DNA of 64,000 nucleotides from the NCBI GenBank assembly GCA_038087015.1, contig JASBNA010000004.1:868001-932000 (forward strand), written 5' to 3'. This DNA comes from Cerrena zonata (lineage: Eukaryota > Basidiomycota > Agaricomycetes > Polyporales > Cerrenaceae). Shown here in pieces: positions 1 through 11,824 of the stretch; positions within the stretch are counted from its first letter, which is position 1, and each line of letters begins with the position of its first letter. The notes beneath the pieces are model-generated. The model did not search any database. It was not told the origin of the DNA and was given only the letters and a program-made list of their open reading frames with translations. The position numbers and the translations under genes are program-made.

Positions 1-24
1 CATGGTAGTAATTGAAGGGGTAAC

Positions 25-77
25 CTGTCACGAAATGTTAATATAATCCAATTTGAGAACAAACTAAAAATGCTCAC
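25..77 (-). other. possible 5'-UTR intron of a gene lying left of the window
   Basis: On the minus strand a CCCAG/GTGAGC donor at 77 and a TGACAG/GTTACC acceptor at 25 delimit a 53-nt segment with a branch-like ATTAAC, the same size as the introns elsewhere here. Twenty-four bases further the window begins with CAT, which on the minus strand is ATG in a good context (ACTACCATG). The simplest reading is an intron in the leader of a minus-strand gene whose coding part starts at base 3 and runs off the left edge. No protein evidence is available. Confidence 0.3.
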
Positions 78-397
78 CTGGGTACGCGGGTATAGGGGAA
101 CTGAATTCACTCCGTCTTACACGGAGAGGTGAAAGAAACAGGGTTTCGCTAATAGGGACAACTGAATAGTTTTGCCCATGAAATTACAAACCTGTTCTTC
201 GATGGAAAAAGAACATTGTCAAAGCTTTGGGAACGTGGAGCCTCCGACAAAGCAACAGATAGATATAGCCTTCAACTTGCAGCTACGCGGCACTAAAAAA
301 TCTCAAATTCAAATCCGATCCACTCAGTTCACTTCTCTGTGTTTGAAATAAAGACTGAGCGGCGATCGGGATCGATCGAGCTTTCGGTGTTTCTGTG

Positions 398-2440
398 CTA
401 TACTGTTGGATTGAGAATGCCCCGAACGTCATTTGCTGTGGCTAGGTCGGCGAGGAAGGGACACATATCGCTCAACTCGGTGTCGTGGACATCGCTGAAC
501 CATGATGACACTGGGACGGCGTTGTGTGGGTGGAATATGTAGGATGCCGGGGAGTTGTCAAGGATGATGGTGTCGGCGATGGGACGACCGAGTTGTGATA
601 GATCCTGCAAAATTTTCATGGTTCAATGTTATATATCACGTCAATGTGCGAATGGTTGCAAACCTTAACATAGTTTCCCCTATGGTTATAACAGCTTTCT
701 CGGAACAGTCGATGGGCCACGGTGCGTTCGGGGTCGAGTCTATCCAAAACAGGGTCCGCGTACTTGAAACAGAGAGATTGTCATCAGAGGGCAGTACTTC
801 ACAGCGTGATGTGGAATTTTTCGTGTAAATACCTTGCTCAGACTCGCCGTGAAAACTACCACTTCGTAAAGCTCTCCCATCCTCTTGAGGAAATTGTCTA
901 CACCTGGACGCTTGAGAACATAAAAGTTATGCCATGTATACTCGATCTCTACTGGGACGATGAAGTCAGGCGAAGGCACAGGCTGCGCAGCAGAACCATG
1001 TAAGTAACGAATCACTGCGGTACGAAAGGGGAAATGCTCACTCGTAAACTGCTGTGGACGAGGGTTTCGTCCAGATCGAGTACGAGACATTTGCGACCTT
1101 CGTATTTTGGGGATATAGGAGGTAACAGGGGCTTCGGTTTTCCATCCTACAAGCTGATCAGCTACTGTGTTAAAACCATCCAATGTCTAGAATACTCACT
1201 GGACCAATCGGAAGGCCTGCCCCTCCTTGCTTAATGAGCCTTTGTTCCTCGTCCTCTAACTCCTCCGCCCGAAGAGCAGCTGTGAACACTTCATCATCGG
1301 AATAAGAGCCATCCGACTCTTCACCTGGTTCAGTGGATACCACATAATGTTCTTCTCCTGTTGATCCTGGTGGTTGTACCGCGCCTGAGGTAAGTCCGTC
1401 TGTTTCCGAGAGCGGGAGCAGTTGCTTGGTGGGGGTAGGTGGTACAACAATGTCTGGGTCTGAGATGGTAGGGGGTGGAACAACGATTAAGGGTCTCGCC
1501 GGGGCCGTAGGGTTCAGGTCACCTATAGTGCAGGCATTAGAAAGCAAGGAGAAGATAAGGTGCGAGATATTTCCATACCTGTGGAAGTCGATGACGAAGC
1601 TTCTCGTGACGGCTGCTGCTCTGCCATTTCGACGTCCTTGGTGGAATGTTTCTCTGGGTCCTTCTGATCTGCACGTCCCTGTGATGGTCCTTCGTCGAGG
1701 TCGACAGCATGTGTGCGAGGTGAGGGCCCGACACAGGAAGTAAAGATTTGGGTGATCTTCGCAAGCAGTGACGCCTTGGTTTTCTTGGTTTTTGGCTCAC
1801 CCTCCGAGATTGAAGGGGAACCTTCGGTCGTGTGGGACGCAGCGTATTTTCCCTCGGTGGTGGACCTGTCGTCACGTTTCCGTGTACGTTTGCGCAGACT
1901 GGGAATTGTCAAGGACAAAGTGGCGGAGGACGACTCCTTATCTTTCTCTCTTTCTTTCTCCTTCTCTGCACTTCCCCCCAACGCCGGTTCAGCCTCTGAC
2001 GGGGCAGGAGTTGAGCCTATAGTAGCGGACGTGGAAGGTTGTTTGTCAGGATGGGAGAGAGGGACCTGCCCCGCCTCACCATCCACAGGGTTCCCAGCTT
2101 CTTGGGTGGTCTGAGCATCCTTGTCAGGCTCTGACACGCTGGTTTCGGGTTGAGCGGGCTCGGGTTCTGGTTCTAGAGGTACGACGGCGACCTGAACATT
2201 GTCCTCGGAGGGCGGTACGCTTTCGCTGGCCTCTGGACTATGGCTTGTTTCCTGAATCTGGGTGATGGGAAGATGATTACGCCAGGGCATGGTGTTTGTG
2301 TGCAGAACTAACATACCTGTGAGGAGGTACTCGCGCCTTGGGGATCCGCGACGGCCATAGACGTCGACCAGACCAGCGAGAGGGTACGAGGAAGGGTGTG
2401 AACGAGCACGCTGGGAAATATTCAGGTGGATGCGGACCAT
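398..2440 (-). CDS. PSR1: PSR1/PSR2-like CTD-family phosphatase (NIF/HAD domain)
   Basis: Seven exons (2318-2440, 1579-2257, 1200-1522, 1042-1146, 833-982, 664-762, 398-604) join in frame to a 561-residue protein. The C-terminal third is an FCP1/SCP-type HAD phosphatase domain. The catalytic [10 protein letters not shown] is at residues 399-408 (first Asp the nucleophile). It is followed by the blocks [23 protein letters not shown] and [13 protein letters not shown], the last at about 507-519. In yeast, Psr1/Psr2 are plasma-membrane phosphatases of the general/sodium stress response. The N-terminal 370 residues are a low-complexity Ser/Glu/Lys-rich extension, longer than in yeast and without the usual Cys-rich palmitoylation start. 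The ATG at 2440 is the first in frame with exon 1; an upstream exon cannot be excluded. The NEM1 alternative fits less well. Confidence 0.93.
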
Positions 2441-2787
2441 ATGAGTCCGTAAACAGTAAATCCAAATTACTCCCGGCCCCTTCTTATCCCCCCTGTGCCT
2501 TTCTCCTCCCCGTCTTGCTGACATCCAGCAGGCATAAATATATTTCTCGACCAAAGCATCAATTCACAATATCATTCCTCGAGCTCTGCGGCTTGTTGGA
2601 CACGAAAACACGATATTCAACACCGCGCTTTCGAGTAAGCAGTGCCAGGGGGTCCTGCGGTGCACCGGGACTGATATCGCTCCCATCAAGCACTCGCCCG
2701 ATTTGGTCACCTTAGAATGAAAACCATCACCGTGACTGCGACAAAACAAGCTCTGTTCCTTCATTCATGTACGTAAAAATGATAAAT

Positions 2788-3977
2788 CTACCAGCCCTTC
2801 TTTGCAAAATCTTCCAATATATCTCTCGCCGTCTCATCCATAGTGCGATACTTCATACCGAGGAGCTCCACCGATTTCGCTGGGTTGATGTCGATAGGAT
2901 AGATCGTATCAGCAGCCTTGTAAGCTGTGTTCCCAGCCGAGATAGAGCTCGAGGACTTGCGGGCAGCGTTGACTGTAGAAACTAATTTCAGTCGGGCAGG
3001 TCAATAAGAAAACAAATACACCTACCCCAATCTTGCCACATGTATGGCCCACTGCCGAGGATGATCCTTTCACCCCCTGCTTGTTCTTTGAGTAGCCCAA
3101 GAACGAGCCCCTTCGTGACATCTCGAACATCTGCCCAACATTGGCTATAAGAAGCATCGTGAGCCAGAATAACTGAACAGAGTGCCAGAAACCAGCGTAC
3201 CCTTGTGTTGCCAAAGTCTCGGCATCCGCATCACCTTTCAACACGAAGGTATAAAACAACACCATAGAAGTATTGAGATGGGCGACATCTTTAATCTCAT
3301 GGAGGATCGGACCAAACACGAAAGGCGGGTTCAAGACAGTCATGTCCCACTTGACTTGTGCTTTGTTTTGTTCATACCATTTCCATGCTGCTTTCTCAGC
3401 GAGCGTTTTACTGGCCATGTATGCATTTATAGGTCCAGCCTCCGCACCTTTCGTTTCGACCTCGGTTATGGCCGATTCATTCCAATCCTTCTCGGTGTAT
3501 ACGGCGGGGTCAGGACGGGCATCTTGAATAGCCGCAGTGGAAGAGAGAATCACGACACGTTTGATATTGGTGCCATACTTGAGAGCACTACGGAGAATGC
3601 TCTCGGTTCCTGCCACAGCGGGGAGGATGAGTTCTTGGGGGTCCTTGATGGCAAAGTGGAAGGGAGAGGCGGTATGCTGAATCGCATCGACGTCTTTGAC
3701 TGCTTCGTCAAAAGCTCCATCCTAGAAATGACAACGTGAGGAGCACGACATGAGAAGAGGGGTACCAGCGGCCTACTTTCGTAATATCCTCGACCACGAC
3801 TAACTCCAACTTGTCGCCATAGGACGCAAAGATCTTCTTCAGGTGATCCCCTTTGGCAAGTGAGCGAACGGTACCACGGACAGAGAAACCCTGCTCAAGA
3901 AGGTCTTTTACTAGCCAAGTAGCGATATAGCCGTTTGCACCTGTGACAAGAACTTTACCAGAGGTAATTGCAGGCAT
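2788..3977 (-). CDS. NAD(P)H-dependent reductase, extended SDR (GRE2 / dihydroflavonol-reductase-like)
   Basis: Four exons (3777-3977, 3201-3721, 3026-3144, 2788-2972) give 341 residues, the normal family length. The N-terminus carries the Rossmann cofactor motif VTGANGYIATW at residues 11-21. The catalytic tyrosine and lysine are in NAYMASKTLAEKAAW (YxxxK), preceded by the serine-bearing VVILSSTAAI. LNPPFVFGP is the typical family block after the active site. Relatives reduce ketones or aldehydes such as methylglyoxal, diketones or flavonoid-like substrates; the substrate here is not predictable. It diverges from the gene starting at 4665. All splice junctions keep frame, so the model is firm. 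Confidence 0.93.
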
Positions 3978-4664
3978 GGTCGAGTTAGAGTCGTCGTTCG
4001 GTTTGTGGAGGTAGAAGGGAGCGAGGTCTGATTCCCCACCACTCTAGGGAAGGACTTATAACTGACTCTTGTAGACTAGTCTCAGGATACAATGACGGGA
4101 CGACATTGATCCCGTATATGTATTGTGTACATAACCTTGATAGCCATGCAGGGTCCTTCAGGCTATTGCAAGGTTGTGGTCATGGGTTCCCTCGCAAGCC
4201 TTTCGAAGCGAACGACGGCGTGTGTATTCTAACCATCAGAACATGCATTGATAGACAGGATGGCAGGTGTTTTCAAGCTGTAGGCTTCCCTGGAGATTCT
4301 GCCAAGTGTTTAGCTACCCTTAAAGAAGACATGAGCAATGGAGATCAAACCGTGACCATAAATACATATGAAACTCGATTGCATTCAAGGAAGTTCTGAT
4401 CGTGCCGTTGACCTTATATGTTTCGCATAAGAGCAGTCTGTACTTGCCTTCAAAGTCTAATACGCTGTCCGAGCGAAGACATAACTTTGTTGTCTCTTTG
4501 TTGTACGAATCGTGTTTCTCGATAAATATGTTTGTGGTCAAGTTCTGAACAAGCGCAGTGTTTCGAGATCTGGTCTCGACTCTCGATGCTTTTTAGCGCC
4601 CATGTATCATGTGAGCAGCGTTTAATTGGCGACTATACACCAGCACTTTGTGTTTGAAACCTAC
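3978..4664. other. divergent intergenic region
   Basis: This 687-bp spacer lies between the start codons of the reductase (minus) and the PCD-domain gene (plus), so it must hold both promoters. Short open frames in it show no recognisable protein. I see no repeat or RNA gene. Confidence 0.5.
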
Positions 4665-6031
4665 ATGTCCTCTGCTGCTTTTCTACGAAGGGTTTCCCTT
4701 TGTTCACGCTATCATGCAGCACCACCACGATTAACAAACGCTAGGAAACTACTTTCTAACCACCCACATTCACGACAAGCCTCGTCAGCTACTCAACTTA
4801 AGTATGGCTCGGAGGAAAACCCAATAGATGTCTCATCCCATGGCGAATATGAACAAGACCAATCTGATCCAGAGGCTTTATATGCATTGGATGATCCTGA
4901 TGCATTTATGAATCAGGGGTTGCATGAGTTAGATCCTAGGCGGAAACGTCTTGAATACCGTACGTAACCGTTAAAGCTTTAACCAGAGGACAGGACATAC
5001 CGTAACTAATTTGTTCATCTAGGAGGAAAACCTCGAGACAATACTCCGAAATGGTACGACCCTATGTCTAGCCCATCAATAAAGAGTGGCTCTCCATACG
5101 AACCAGAAGAATATCTGAATCAACAGCTTCCGTCTTTACCAGACAAGCCGAAGTACCCTTGTCCACATCTCGTGGATGAGGAAGTCGAGCAGTATTTATT
5201 CCCTCTGTATGCAAGGCTTTGGTCACTTACTCGGTGCGAGATCGAGTGGAATGGTGTCCCACGGACACCGTTCATGTTGTCGAAGACTATAGAATTCCCG
5301 ACGTTCTCCTCTGGGTTGGAGTTCGTGAAGGATATAGAGCAAAAGATCGAAGAGGAGCAGGTGCGTCATGAGCCCAACATTCTAGCTATGTAATTTGGAT
5401 TGAACAGTAATCCGGCACCTAGCATCATCCCAAAATCATCATCGACGGAACTCGAATCACAATCAGCACTCATACACACTCCGCCATAATTCCAGACGTC
5501 TCACCGCAAGAGAGAACCTCACCATATCGCAAATTCCCAGGTGTCACACTACGAGATACTCGTCTTGCGACCGAAGTGGAACTTGTTCTCGAACGACATA
5601 TCTTCGTGAACAGCAACATCAGTTCAGTCCCCATCCCCTCTGGACAACATCCAATATCCATCCTCGAATACTCTGGCTATCGTATTCCTTCTCCTGAAAC
5701 AAGCTTTGTGGGCGAAGAGTACGAACCGGCTCCCTCCGATATTTCCGACATGCTCTCCGCGCTCCCTCTACATAGTTTCGTCGACCACGAATCGCATCTA
5801 TCCGATATACCCGCAGAAGTGGGCAAGTTTTCGATCAGAGTGTGGAGGGGGGAGACCATTAACAAACCGGTTAATAAGCTGAAGTGTCAGGCTTGTGGAG
5901 GAAAACATGCGTTGCCGACTTGCAAGGAGAGGCATTTGATCCAACCCAAAGGTCCCTGCAAACTCTGCGATGGGAATCATTGGCTGGTGGATTGTCCTCT
6001 GTATGTGAGGGGGAAACCGAAGATGTTGTGA
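4665..6031 (+). CDS. pterin-4a-carbinolamine-dehydratase-domain protein with two C-terminal zinc knuckles, probably mitochondrial
   Basis: Exons 4665-4959, 5023-5360 and 5423-6031 encode 413 residues. The first 50 or so are rich in Arg, Ser and Ala and lack acidic residues (MSSAAFLRRVSLCSRYH...), typical of a mitochondrial presequence. Residues about 165-290 match the PCD fold: an FMLSKTIEFPTFSSGLEFV strand-helix, the signature HHP at 212-214, then RITISTHTH, followed by a final helix after TLRDTRLATEVELV. PCD enzymes dehydrate 4a-hydroxytetrahydrobiopterin. The C-terminus adds two identical-spacing CX2CX3HX4C knuckles at residues 366-378 and 390-402, which I do not know from classical PCD. 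The splice site after the Glu-Gln at 5360 joins directly to the HHP. Whether it is catalytic or an RNA-binding or structural derivative is open. It converges on the MFS gene 175 bp away. Confidence 0.85.
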
Positions 6032-6206
6032 TGCGGTTTGGCGGTCGGGTTGGATGACAAGTGTGTGGATAAGGTCACCACTCTGATAATACAGTATATC
6101 TACGTACAGTTCGTAACTATTCCTAATCTAATGGTCATGAAGTGCTGTTTCTTCGTATCTAGAAGAAGTATCCAAATTGCCAGCATGAGAGGTCTGTAAG
6201 GTAATA

Positions 6207-8125
6207 TCATGATTCAGTCCGTTCAGGGTCTGCCTTCTCCGATCGTACTTTTTCATCTTCCGCGGCCAACTCGGAGGATTCTTGTTTCTCCTCTCTAGAC
6301 ACCCTCTTCTCTGTGGACTTCTTTCCGTCCTGCACACTCTTGGCGTCTTCCCCTGTAGGCTGCGACCCTCTTTCTACATCTTCTGCCTCTGCGCTTCGAC
6401 CCGTCAAATTCAAATCCTCCTTACGCGCCTTCCAACCACCTTCCCAACCAAACCAAGTGTATCGTCTTGCGTTAGGGCCTCTCATGAAGAGGACAATCAG
6501 ACAAAATACTTCGAATCCAAGTGCAAGCGCTGCTGCTGGTCTCCAACCATGGTCAACAAAGACCTTAGAACCAGCGGAGGTCCCCATAACCTGGCCTATG
6601 AAAAGCTGCAACGACGCACATGCCCACGTCAGTTATCAGGTGGTCAATTATTACGGCACGTAAGACGTACTGAGAGAAGAAGTAAGGCGTTCAATCTCGC
6701 CCTCGCATCTTGCTCAAGTCCGAACACCCAATTCGTGAGACTGACTTGTTGCATTTGTCGGAAAATATCGACGCCGAAACATGTTATGATCACTACTGCG
6801 ACAGTGATTCCTCCTGCACCCGTCTCGAGTACCCATACCGCGATAAGCAGCAATGTTGAGATGAGGACAGAGTAGAATGGATGTAGTCTGTCTACAAGTC
6901 GACCTGTTAGAGGCGCACAGCAAACACCTCCGATTCCGATGAGTCCGAAGAGGCCAATTCCTAGACTAATCAATACAGTAAATATTTTAAGGCATTCTGC
7001 ATAACATAAAACCCCTTCACAAACTCACGTAGAATAATGGTATGGCGGACCGCCGAGAAGGAATGTAAGAGTGACCCAGAAGTTCGTAAAGGTCGCCGTG
7101 CTAGCCATATTGATGAAAACAGCTTGAACAACGACGGGTTCCGTCACCAGGAATTTCGCCATCGTGATAAATATCTTGGGGTATGTCAAACCTGTGTTTC
7201 GTCGGGGATAGTCAGGTATCATCGCCCATATCATGACCACAACAGCCCATTGCACGCCGACAGCAATCCAATACACAATCCGCCAACTGACGAATTGGGC
7301 TACTACACCGGCCAATACACGAGCGATGAGAACACCGAGGAGTAAGCCTGAAAGTACGATGGATAGAGCAGATGCACGTCGATGGGGTGGTGCCAAGTCG
7401 GCTGCTAGAGGCATGAGAATTTGGGGAACTACTGTCAAAATTCCGATGAGGAATTCCAGTACTTCGAAGGTAACCACTGATTGCGTGAGCGGAAGACCTA
7501 TTGATAGTGATGAGGTTCCTATGGCTAGGAGTAATATTAATTGGCGACGGGGAACGAGGTCACCAAGTGGGGATATAAAGAGTAGACCGACGGCATATCT
7601 ATAACAGACAATGTCAGACCAGTCATATTTTTGACGTTGTGATAGGCTAATACATACCCCGCTTGCACCAGGGTTGGGATTCGTGATACTTCGTCGAAAG
7701 TAACGTTGAACGATTCAGATAATTGGACTAGAGAAAGATGAGAAAATGTCAAAGTCACGAATTCATAACTAAAACTTACTCAAGAGTGGTTGGCAATAAT
7801 AAAGGTTTGCCACAACTGTTTACGAACAATTCAGGGGAGATATAATCGCCTGGAATAAAAGTAGAGACATACTGAAGGTACTTGAAATTCCAAACACTAT
7901 ATTCAGCGCCAAGGTCCATTCATGTGGCTTTTTGGGATCATGCCATAACCGCTTCGGAATGGGGATGAAACCGAAGTCTTTCGTATTGATATGTTCCTCG
8001 TTCTCTTCTTCGGTGGTAGTAAGAGCAGACATCGGTGGCACAGGATTGGCCGCAGAGAGAGTTATAGAATCAGCTCTAGAGGCTGGAATATCCGGCTGGT
8101 CCTGTTCTGGATCCTGGAGAGGCAT
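6207..8125 (-). CDS. major facilitator superfamily transporter (DHA1-like, 12 TM)
   Basis: Several exons starting at ATG 8125 join in frame into a polytopic membrane protein. After a hydrophilic 80-residue N-terminus comes TM1 with VANLYYCQPLL, spliced from a 37-nt exon, a block characteristic of bacterial-type MFS drug/arabinose-efflux relatives. Then follow GLLFISPLGDLVPRR (the loop 2-3 MFS signature), PPHRRASALSIVLSGLLLG and the half-molecule repeat with GGVCCAPLTGRLVDRLHP. The C-terminus is a charged Lys/Glu-rich tail. Relatives are proton-coupled exporters of small molecules; the substrate is unknown. Introns were placed by GT-AG and frame at about 7809-7865, 7747-7786 and 7602-7660, with further ones near 7030 and 6640. 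Confidence 0.9.
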
Positions 8126-8223
8126 AGTCGACGGGGGTTTGGTAAGAGTGGCTAGCACGACTTGCGAACAGTAACGCAAGGTTTCCTGGCGACTCCCACG
8201 CCGATTTTGTGAAGAGGGTGTGC

Positions 8224-8231
8224 TTATAAAG
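8224..8231 (-). promoter_or_regulatory. TATA-like box of the MFS transporter gene
   Basis: Read on the minus strand this is CTTTATAAGC, about 100 bases upstream of the ATG at 8125, a usual distance for a fungal core promoter. Assignment rests on sequence and position only. Confidence 0.35.
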
Positions 8232-9084
8232 AGGTCAAAGTTTTCACGGAGCGCGAAGTAGTATACAGTTGTCTATTAATGGAAATAAAGTCAGTTGGTC
8301 TGATCATAGAAATTCATGGTCTTGCGTACATGCAGAACGATGATTCTACCAACTGGGATTTATGACGTCAAGACTTTACTGAAGTCGAGGAAATTTTTGA
8401 TGCCCAGGGCAGAACGAAGTCACCTCCTCTCCGAGTCGTCGGCCAAGGAGGGCCCTGAAGGAAACGTTGACGAGACAGGGAGTAAGGCCGCCTGTGGAAA
8501 GATCTCCGCTGTATGTTGTTTGAGTCGAACATACTTAGAATTCTATTCTTAGCAACGGTTGGCCGTCGGAGGATGAGCGACCATGCTAGGATGACTAACA
8601 TTGTAACAACGGTGAGATTTATATTGATTAGATTAGATGTATATCTACGTATTGACGGGCCCGATAGCACCGTCCCCCAGACTAGGCTCTTCGAGTGGAC
8701 CCACTTCATGAAGCTCTTGGCAGGTCGTTGAAGGCGGCATTCTTAAACTTCTAAGAGCTAAGAAGCAAGCGTCTGTGCTTAGTATAGACGGGAACTAGAC
8801 TAACCTTACTACATAAGCACCCCAAAGTTATATGTTGTCGCAGATACCTCTTACCACCCATTAGACACCATCGTCGTTCAAGTCTGCTCAACCTGCCAGT
8901 ACGATGTTAGCAGGACTTATGCGTATACCTATTCCGCGCGATACGAGCAGGAATCTTACAATAAGACAGTCGAATCAATGTATCCACCTATCCCCCTGCG
9001 CGCCCTACCGGCGGCCACGAAGAGTACGTTGTACAACTAGTAGTTCGCCTAGCACCCGTGTTTGTAACATTCCGCTGTTTGTAG
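8232..9084. other. non-coding stretch upstream of the MFS gene and the broken F-box gene
   Basis: No reading frame here shows a recognisable domain, and the short open frames on both strands overlap without codon structure. The last 60 bases (about 9022-9084) look like an intron with GTACGT donor and TTTGTAG acceptor that would feed the F-box fragment starting at 9085, but the exon before it does not join in frame. Confidence 0.4.
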
Positions 9085-10483
9085 GTATACTCCAAGCCTT
9101 CCACAGGAGCTATACGAAGAGATTATCGACAACTTACACGGGAACAAGCCATCTCTGAAGTTCTGCTCTCTGGTATGCCGTTCCTGGCTGCCAAGATGCA
9201 GAAATCATCTACACCGCCGACTTACCATACACTACTCACCATATCAGGATCACAGAATGATCCCCGATCACTATACGTCTGACATTCTTCGTCTCTACCT
9301 ACAAGAAGTAGTGTTCAGGTTGGGTCCCGTTTATCCCACTGAATGCCAGGCCATTGATATGGCTCAAGTCTACTTCAAACAGGTTATGGAGCTTTGGCCG
9401 GAGGTTCGCGTCCTCGAATTTCAAAGTTGTGTCATCACCGAGCAATCCCTCCCAATGCTCGCCAGCGCACCCCCCTGGATCAAGACGATCAGGTTTCAGC
9501 ATTGTGACTTTGCGAATGCTGAAATACTCTTATCGACGGTCGACAAGATTGCTAGTATTTCTGACTTGGCTATAGGATACCCAACGATACATCAAGCACC
9601 ACCCGCTCAGACGTATTCCGGCCCTTTGATGTCTAAGAGACTCAACAAGCTGGAATTCGACATGGGGATGATTGTTAAGACATACCCGGCCTAATCCTAG
9701 GGCAAATGTCGCATGTGCGGAATTTCTCCTCACACACATCCCCTTCCAAGATCTCGAGAGTTTGGAGGTATCACGAATACCTCATGATGCTTTAATTCTC
9801 TTTAATATGACATTGAAGAGGATAGGAAGCCGCTTACGAGATCTCAAAATCAGCTTTAGCAGTATCCGTTGCAGCACGAATGAATTCCTAGGTTTGTCGC
9901 GAAGCATTCATAGCGGACCGATGATCTTCATTATTTCAAACCAGATATGGATGGCCTGCGGTACTGTGAGATGTTGCAGTACTTGACTCTACTACGATGG
10001 CATACTCGTCGACATGTCAATCAACTATCATGGTTGCTATCCAAGCTAAATACTCGATTTCTTTCCGGGATCGTCGTTCGCTGCTTCGGCGGTTTGCCTG
10101 TTCGAGATGAACTGGAAACCGCCGACGTAGTGCTCTCGCAACCTTCATTCGAGAACCTTCAATCCATCGATTTCGTGTTGAATTCATGGGACAATATTGG
10201 GGGTGAAAACCTCAGATGTAAACTTCACGAAGGTCTACCGACACTTACTGCCCGTCGACTGGTCGTGCTCGAGTTTGAAACAAATACCGCCTGTAAGTCA
10301 TTGAAATTTCTTCTGTTGCAGAGAGTAGAGTCTAAAACACATCCGAATAGCTCTCTAACTCGGAGCTCCTATAGCGCGGCCTGGCCAAGAATAAAGCCGG
10401 GTCTGTTACATGTATTTTCTTGTATCATACATATCTTATGCACGTCATGGACTAGGACGCTCTCGGTAGTCAAGGACAAATGA
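9085..10483 (+). pseudogene. F-box/LRR-type gene with several frame breaks
   Basis: The first readable segment starts right after a splice acceptor and contains a fungal F-box: LPQELYEEIIDNLHG followed by FCSLVCRSWLPRCRNHLHR. It continues to about 9670, rich in LRR-like Leu patterns. The reading then moves by one base between 9670 and 9694 (continuing as LLTHIPFQDLESLEV) and changes again near 9910-9945 (continuing as LRYCEMLQYLTLL). No intron of usual size can explain either change, and no upstream exon joins in phase. I read it as a decaying F-box gene. A local run of assembly indels would look the same. F-box proteins normally recruit substrates to SCF ubiquitin ligases. Confidence 0.6.
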
Positions 10484-10931
10484 TGTATAATTAGATGAAA
10501 AGTTTTCTATAGTCCCCAATCTTGTCTCACGTAGGAATATCTAGTAGATGGCAATATGGCTGGCATTAGTTCTATCACAAAATTGTCAATGCATCGCAAA
10601 TGGGTGAGTTGTGTCCGACATAAGTATATTAGTCTGAATATTGTGATTCGGTAGTTGTCTGACTGGAAATATACCCAGAGCGGAATGGTACCAAGTCGAA
10701 GCATCTCAAAGCTTCAGTGTCATCATGTCCACGAAAGCTGAGGCCTCCATTGGCTGTTACCTTCTAAAAAACGAAGACACCACAGACTATAGCAACAGTC
10801 AACACAAGATTATCAAGGATACTGAGATAATGGCGTATGGCATTGCGTGAGATTATCCAATGAATGGGGGTGCGTACTAGTCATAGATTAATGTGAGTGA
10901 GGGGTGGCGGTACAGGTAACATCTAACGGTG
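10484..10931. other. intergenic, no gene seen
   Basis: This 448-bp stretch holds the tail of the broken F-box locus and the 3' flank of PAM16. Its short open frames have no recognisable content. Confidence 0.4.
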
Positions 10932-11597
10932 TCAACTCGACGGTGGTGGTGTAGTAGACCCTGACGAAGGTGGAGGAGCTGTGGTTTGTGAAGCTTCTGG
11001 GGTTTCCGAAAGCGCTTTCATTTCAGCCTCTAGTCGCTCCTTGGCTCGTACTACTTTAGATTGCAAGTAATGTGAGTGTATGGGAGTAGACTGTCGTGCA
11101 CTGGCTCTGGGTTTTACGCTTTCAGTTTGTTTGGGCTTCGGCGGTGAATTTGCTTTGAAAAGATGCTCGTAATGCTATATAGACGTTAGTAAGTGGTGCA
11201 TAGTCTTGTGGGGTGAGACGCACTTGTAGAATCTTCTCCATCGGTTCTTCCTTCTTCACGTTCAGAATCAGTCTAGCCTCGTCCAATGTCATACGGTGTT
11301 GCAGCGTCAGTTTGTCTGTAATTGAGCCTGAGGTGGCATTTCGAATACCAGCAATGTCAGCACCACCGATACCACCCTCTGGCCGGTGCTTAGCATCTAA
11401 TCAAAGAGATATTAGCTATCCAGATGGTGAAGCAGCATCAAGACTTACTTTGTATTGCTTGCCTCCCTGCAGCGATAAATGCCTTGCCGAATATCTGGGC
11501 TCCGGCAATGGCTATTTGTACAATAATTTTGGGAGCAGACTAGGTGATATGATGGTCAAGTATGAAGGTATAATAGCTAAGAATCAATACTGACCAT
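10932..11597 (-). CDS. PAM16: mitochondrial import inner membrane translocase subunit PAM16 (Tim16)
   Basis: Four coding exons (11595-11597, 11449-11539, 11224-11396, 10932-11174) give 169 residues. The protein opens with APKIIVQIAIAGAQIFGKAF, the conserved hydrophobic anchor of Pam16, and continues with the degenerate J-domain MTLDEARLILNVKKEEP, KILQHYEHLFKANSP. Pam16 pairs with Pam18 on the matrix side of the TIM23 channel and restrains its stimulation of mtHsp70. The tail after residue 115 is a Pro/Ser/Thr-rich extension. The ATG stands alone in its coding exon, followed at once by a GTCAGT donor. It shares a 227-bp divergent promoter with RPA43. Confidence 0.95.
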
Positions 11598-11824
11598 GAC
11601 CAAGTTTATTGAGGGCAAGTCTGATAAGGAGGTGAGGGTAGGGAGCTTACAGCTAAGTGTCCCCTGCCAATGCCGACGCGCTCTCAGACTTTTGCCACGT
11701 GCGCCAAAATTTCCCTCCGCGATCAAGCGTCCACTTTCAGAAATTCCTTTGAATTGCTCTACTCAGACCTAGCTTCATATTCATATTCCTACGAGGCCTC
11801 ACTGCATTTTTATATAATTCTATA

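Noticed and set aside
1900..1980. TTTCTC-rich low-complexity DNA taken as a regulatory pyrimidine tract
   Set aside because: It is the coding sequence for a Lys/Glu-rich stretch in the PSR1-like N-terminus.
3182..3739. 185-codon plus-strand open frame
   Set aside because: Antisense shadow of the SDR reductase exons, whose protein motifs are certain.
8316..8731. Overlapping short frames on both strands upstream of the MFS gene
   Set aside because: No protein similarity recognised and no in-phase splice partners.
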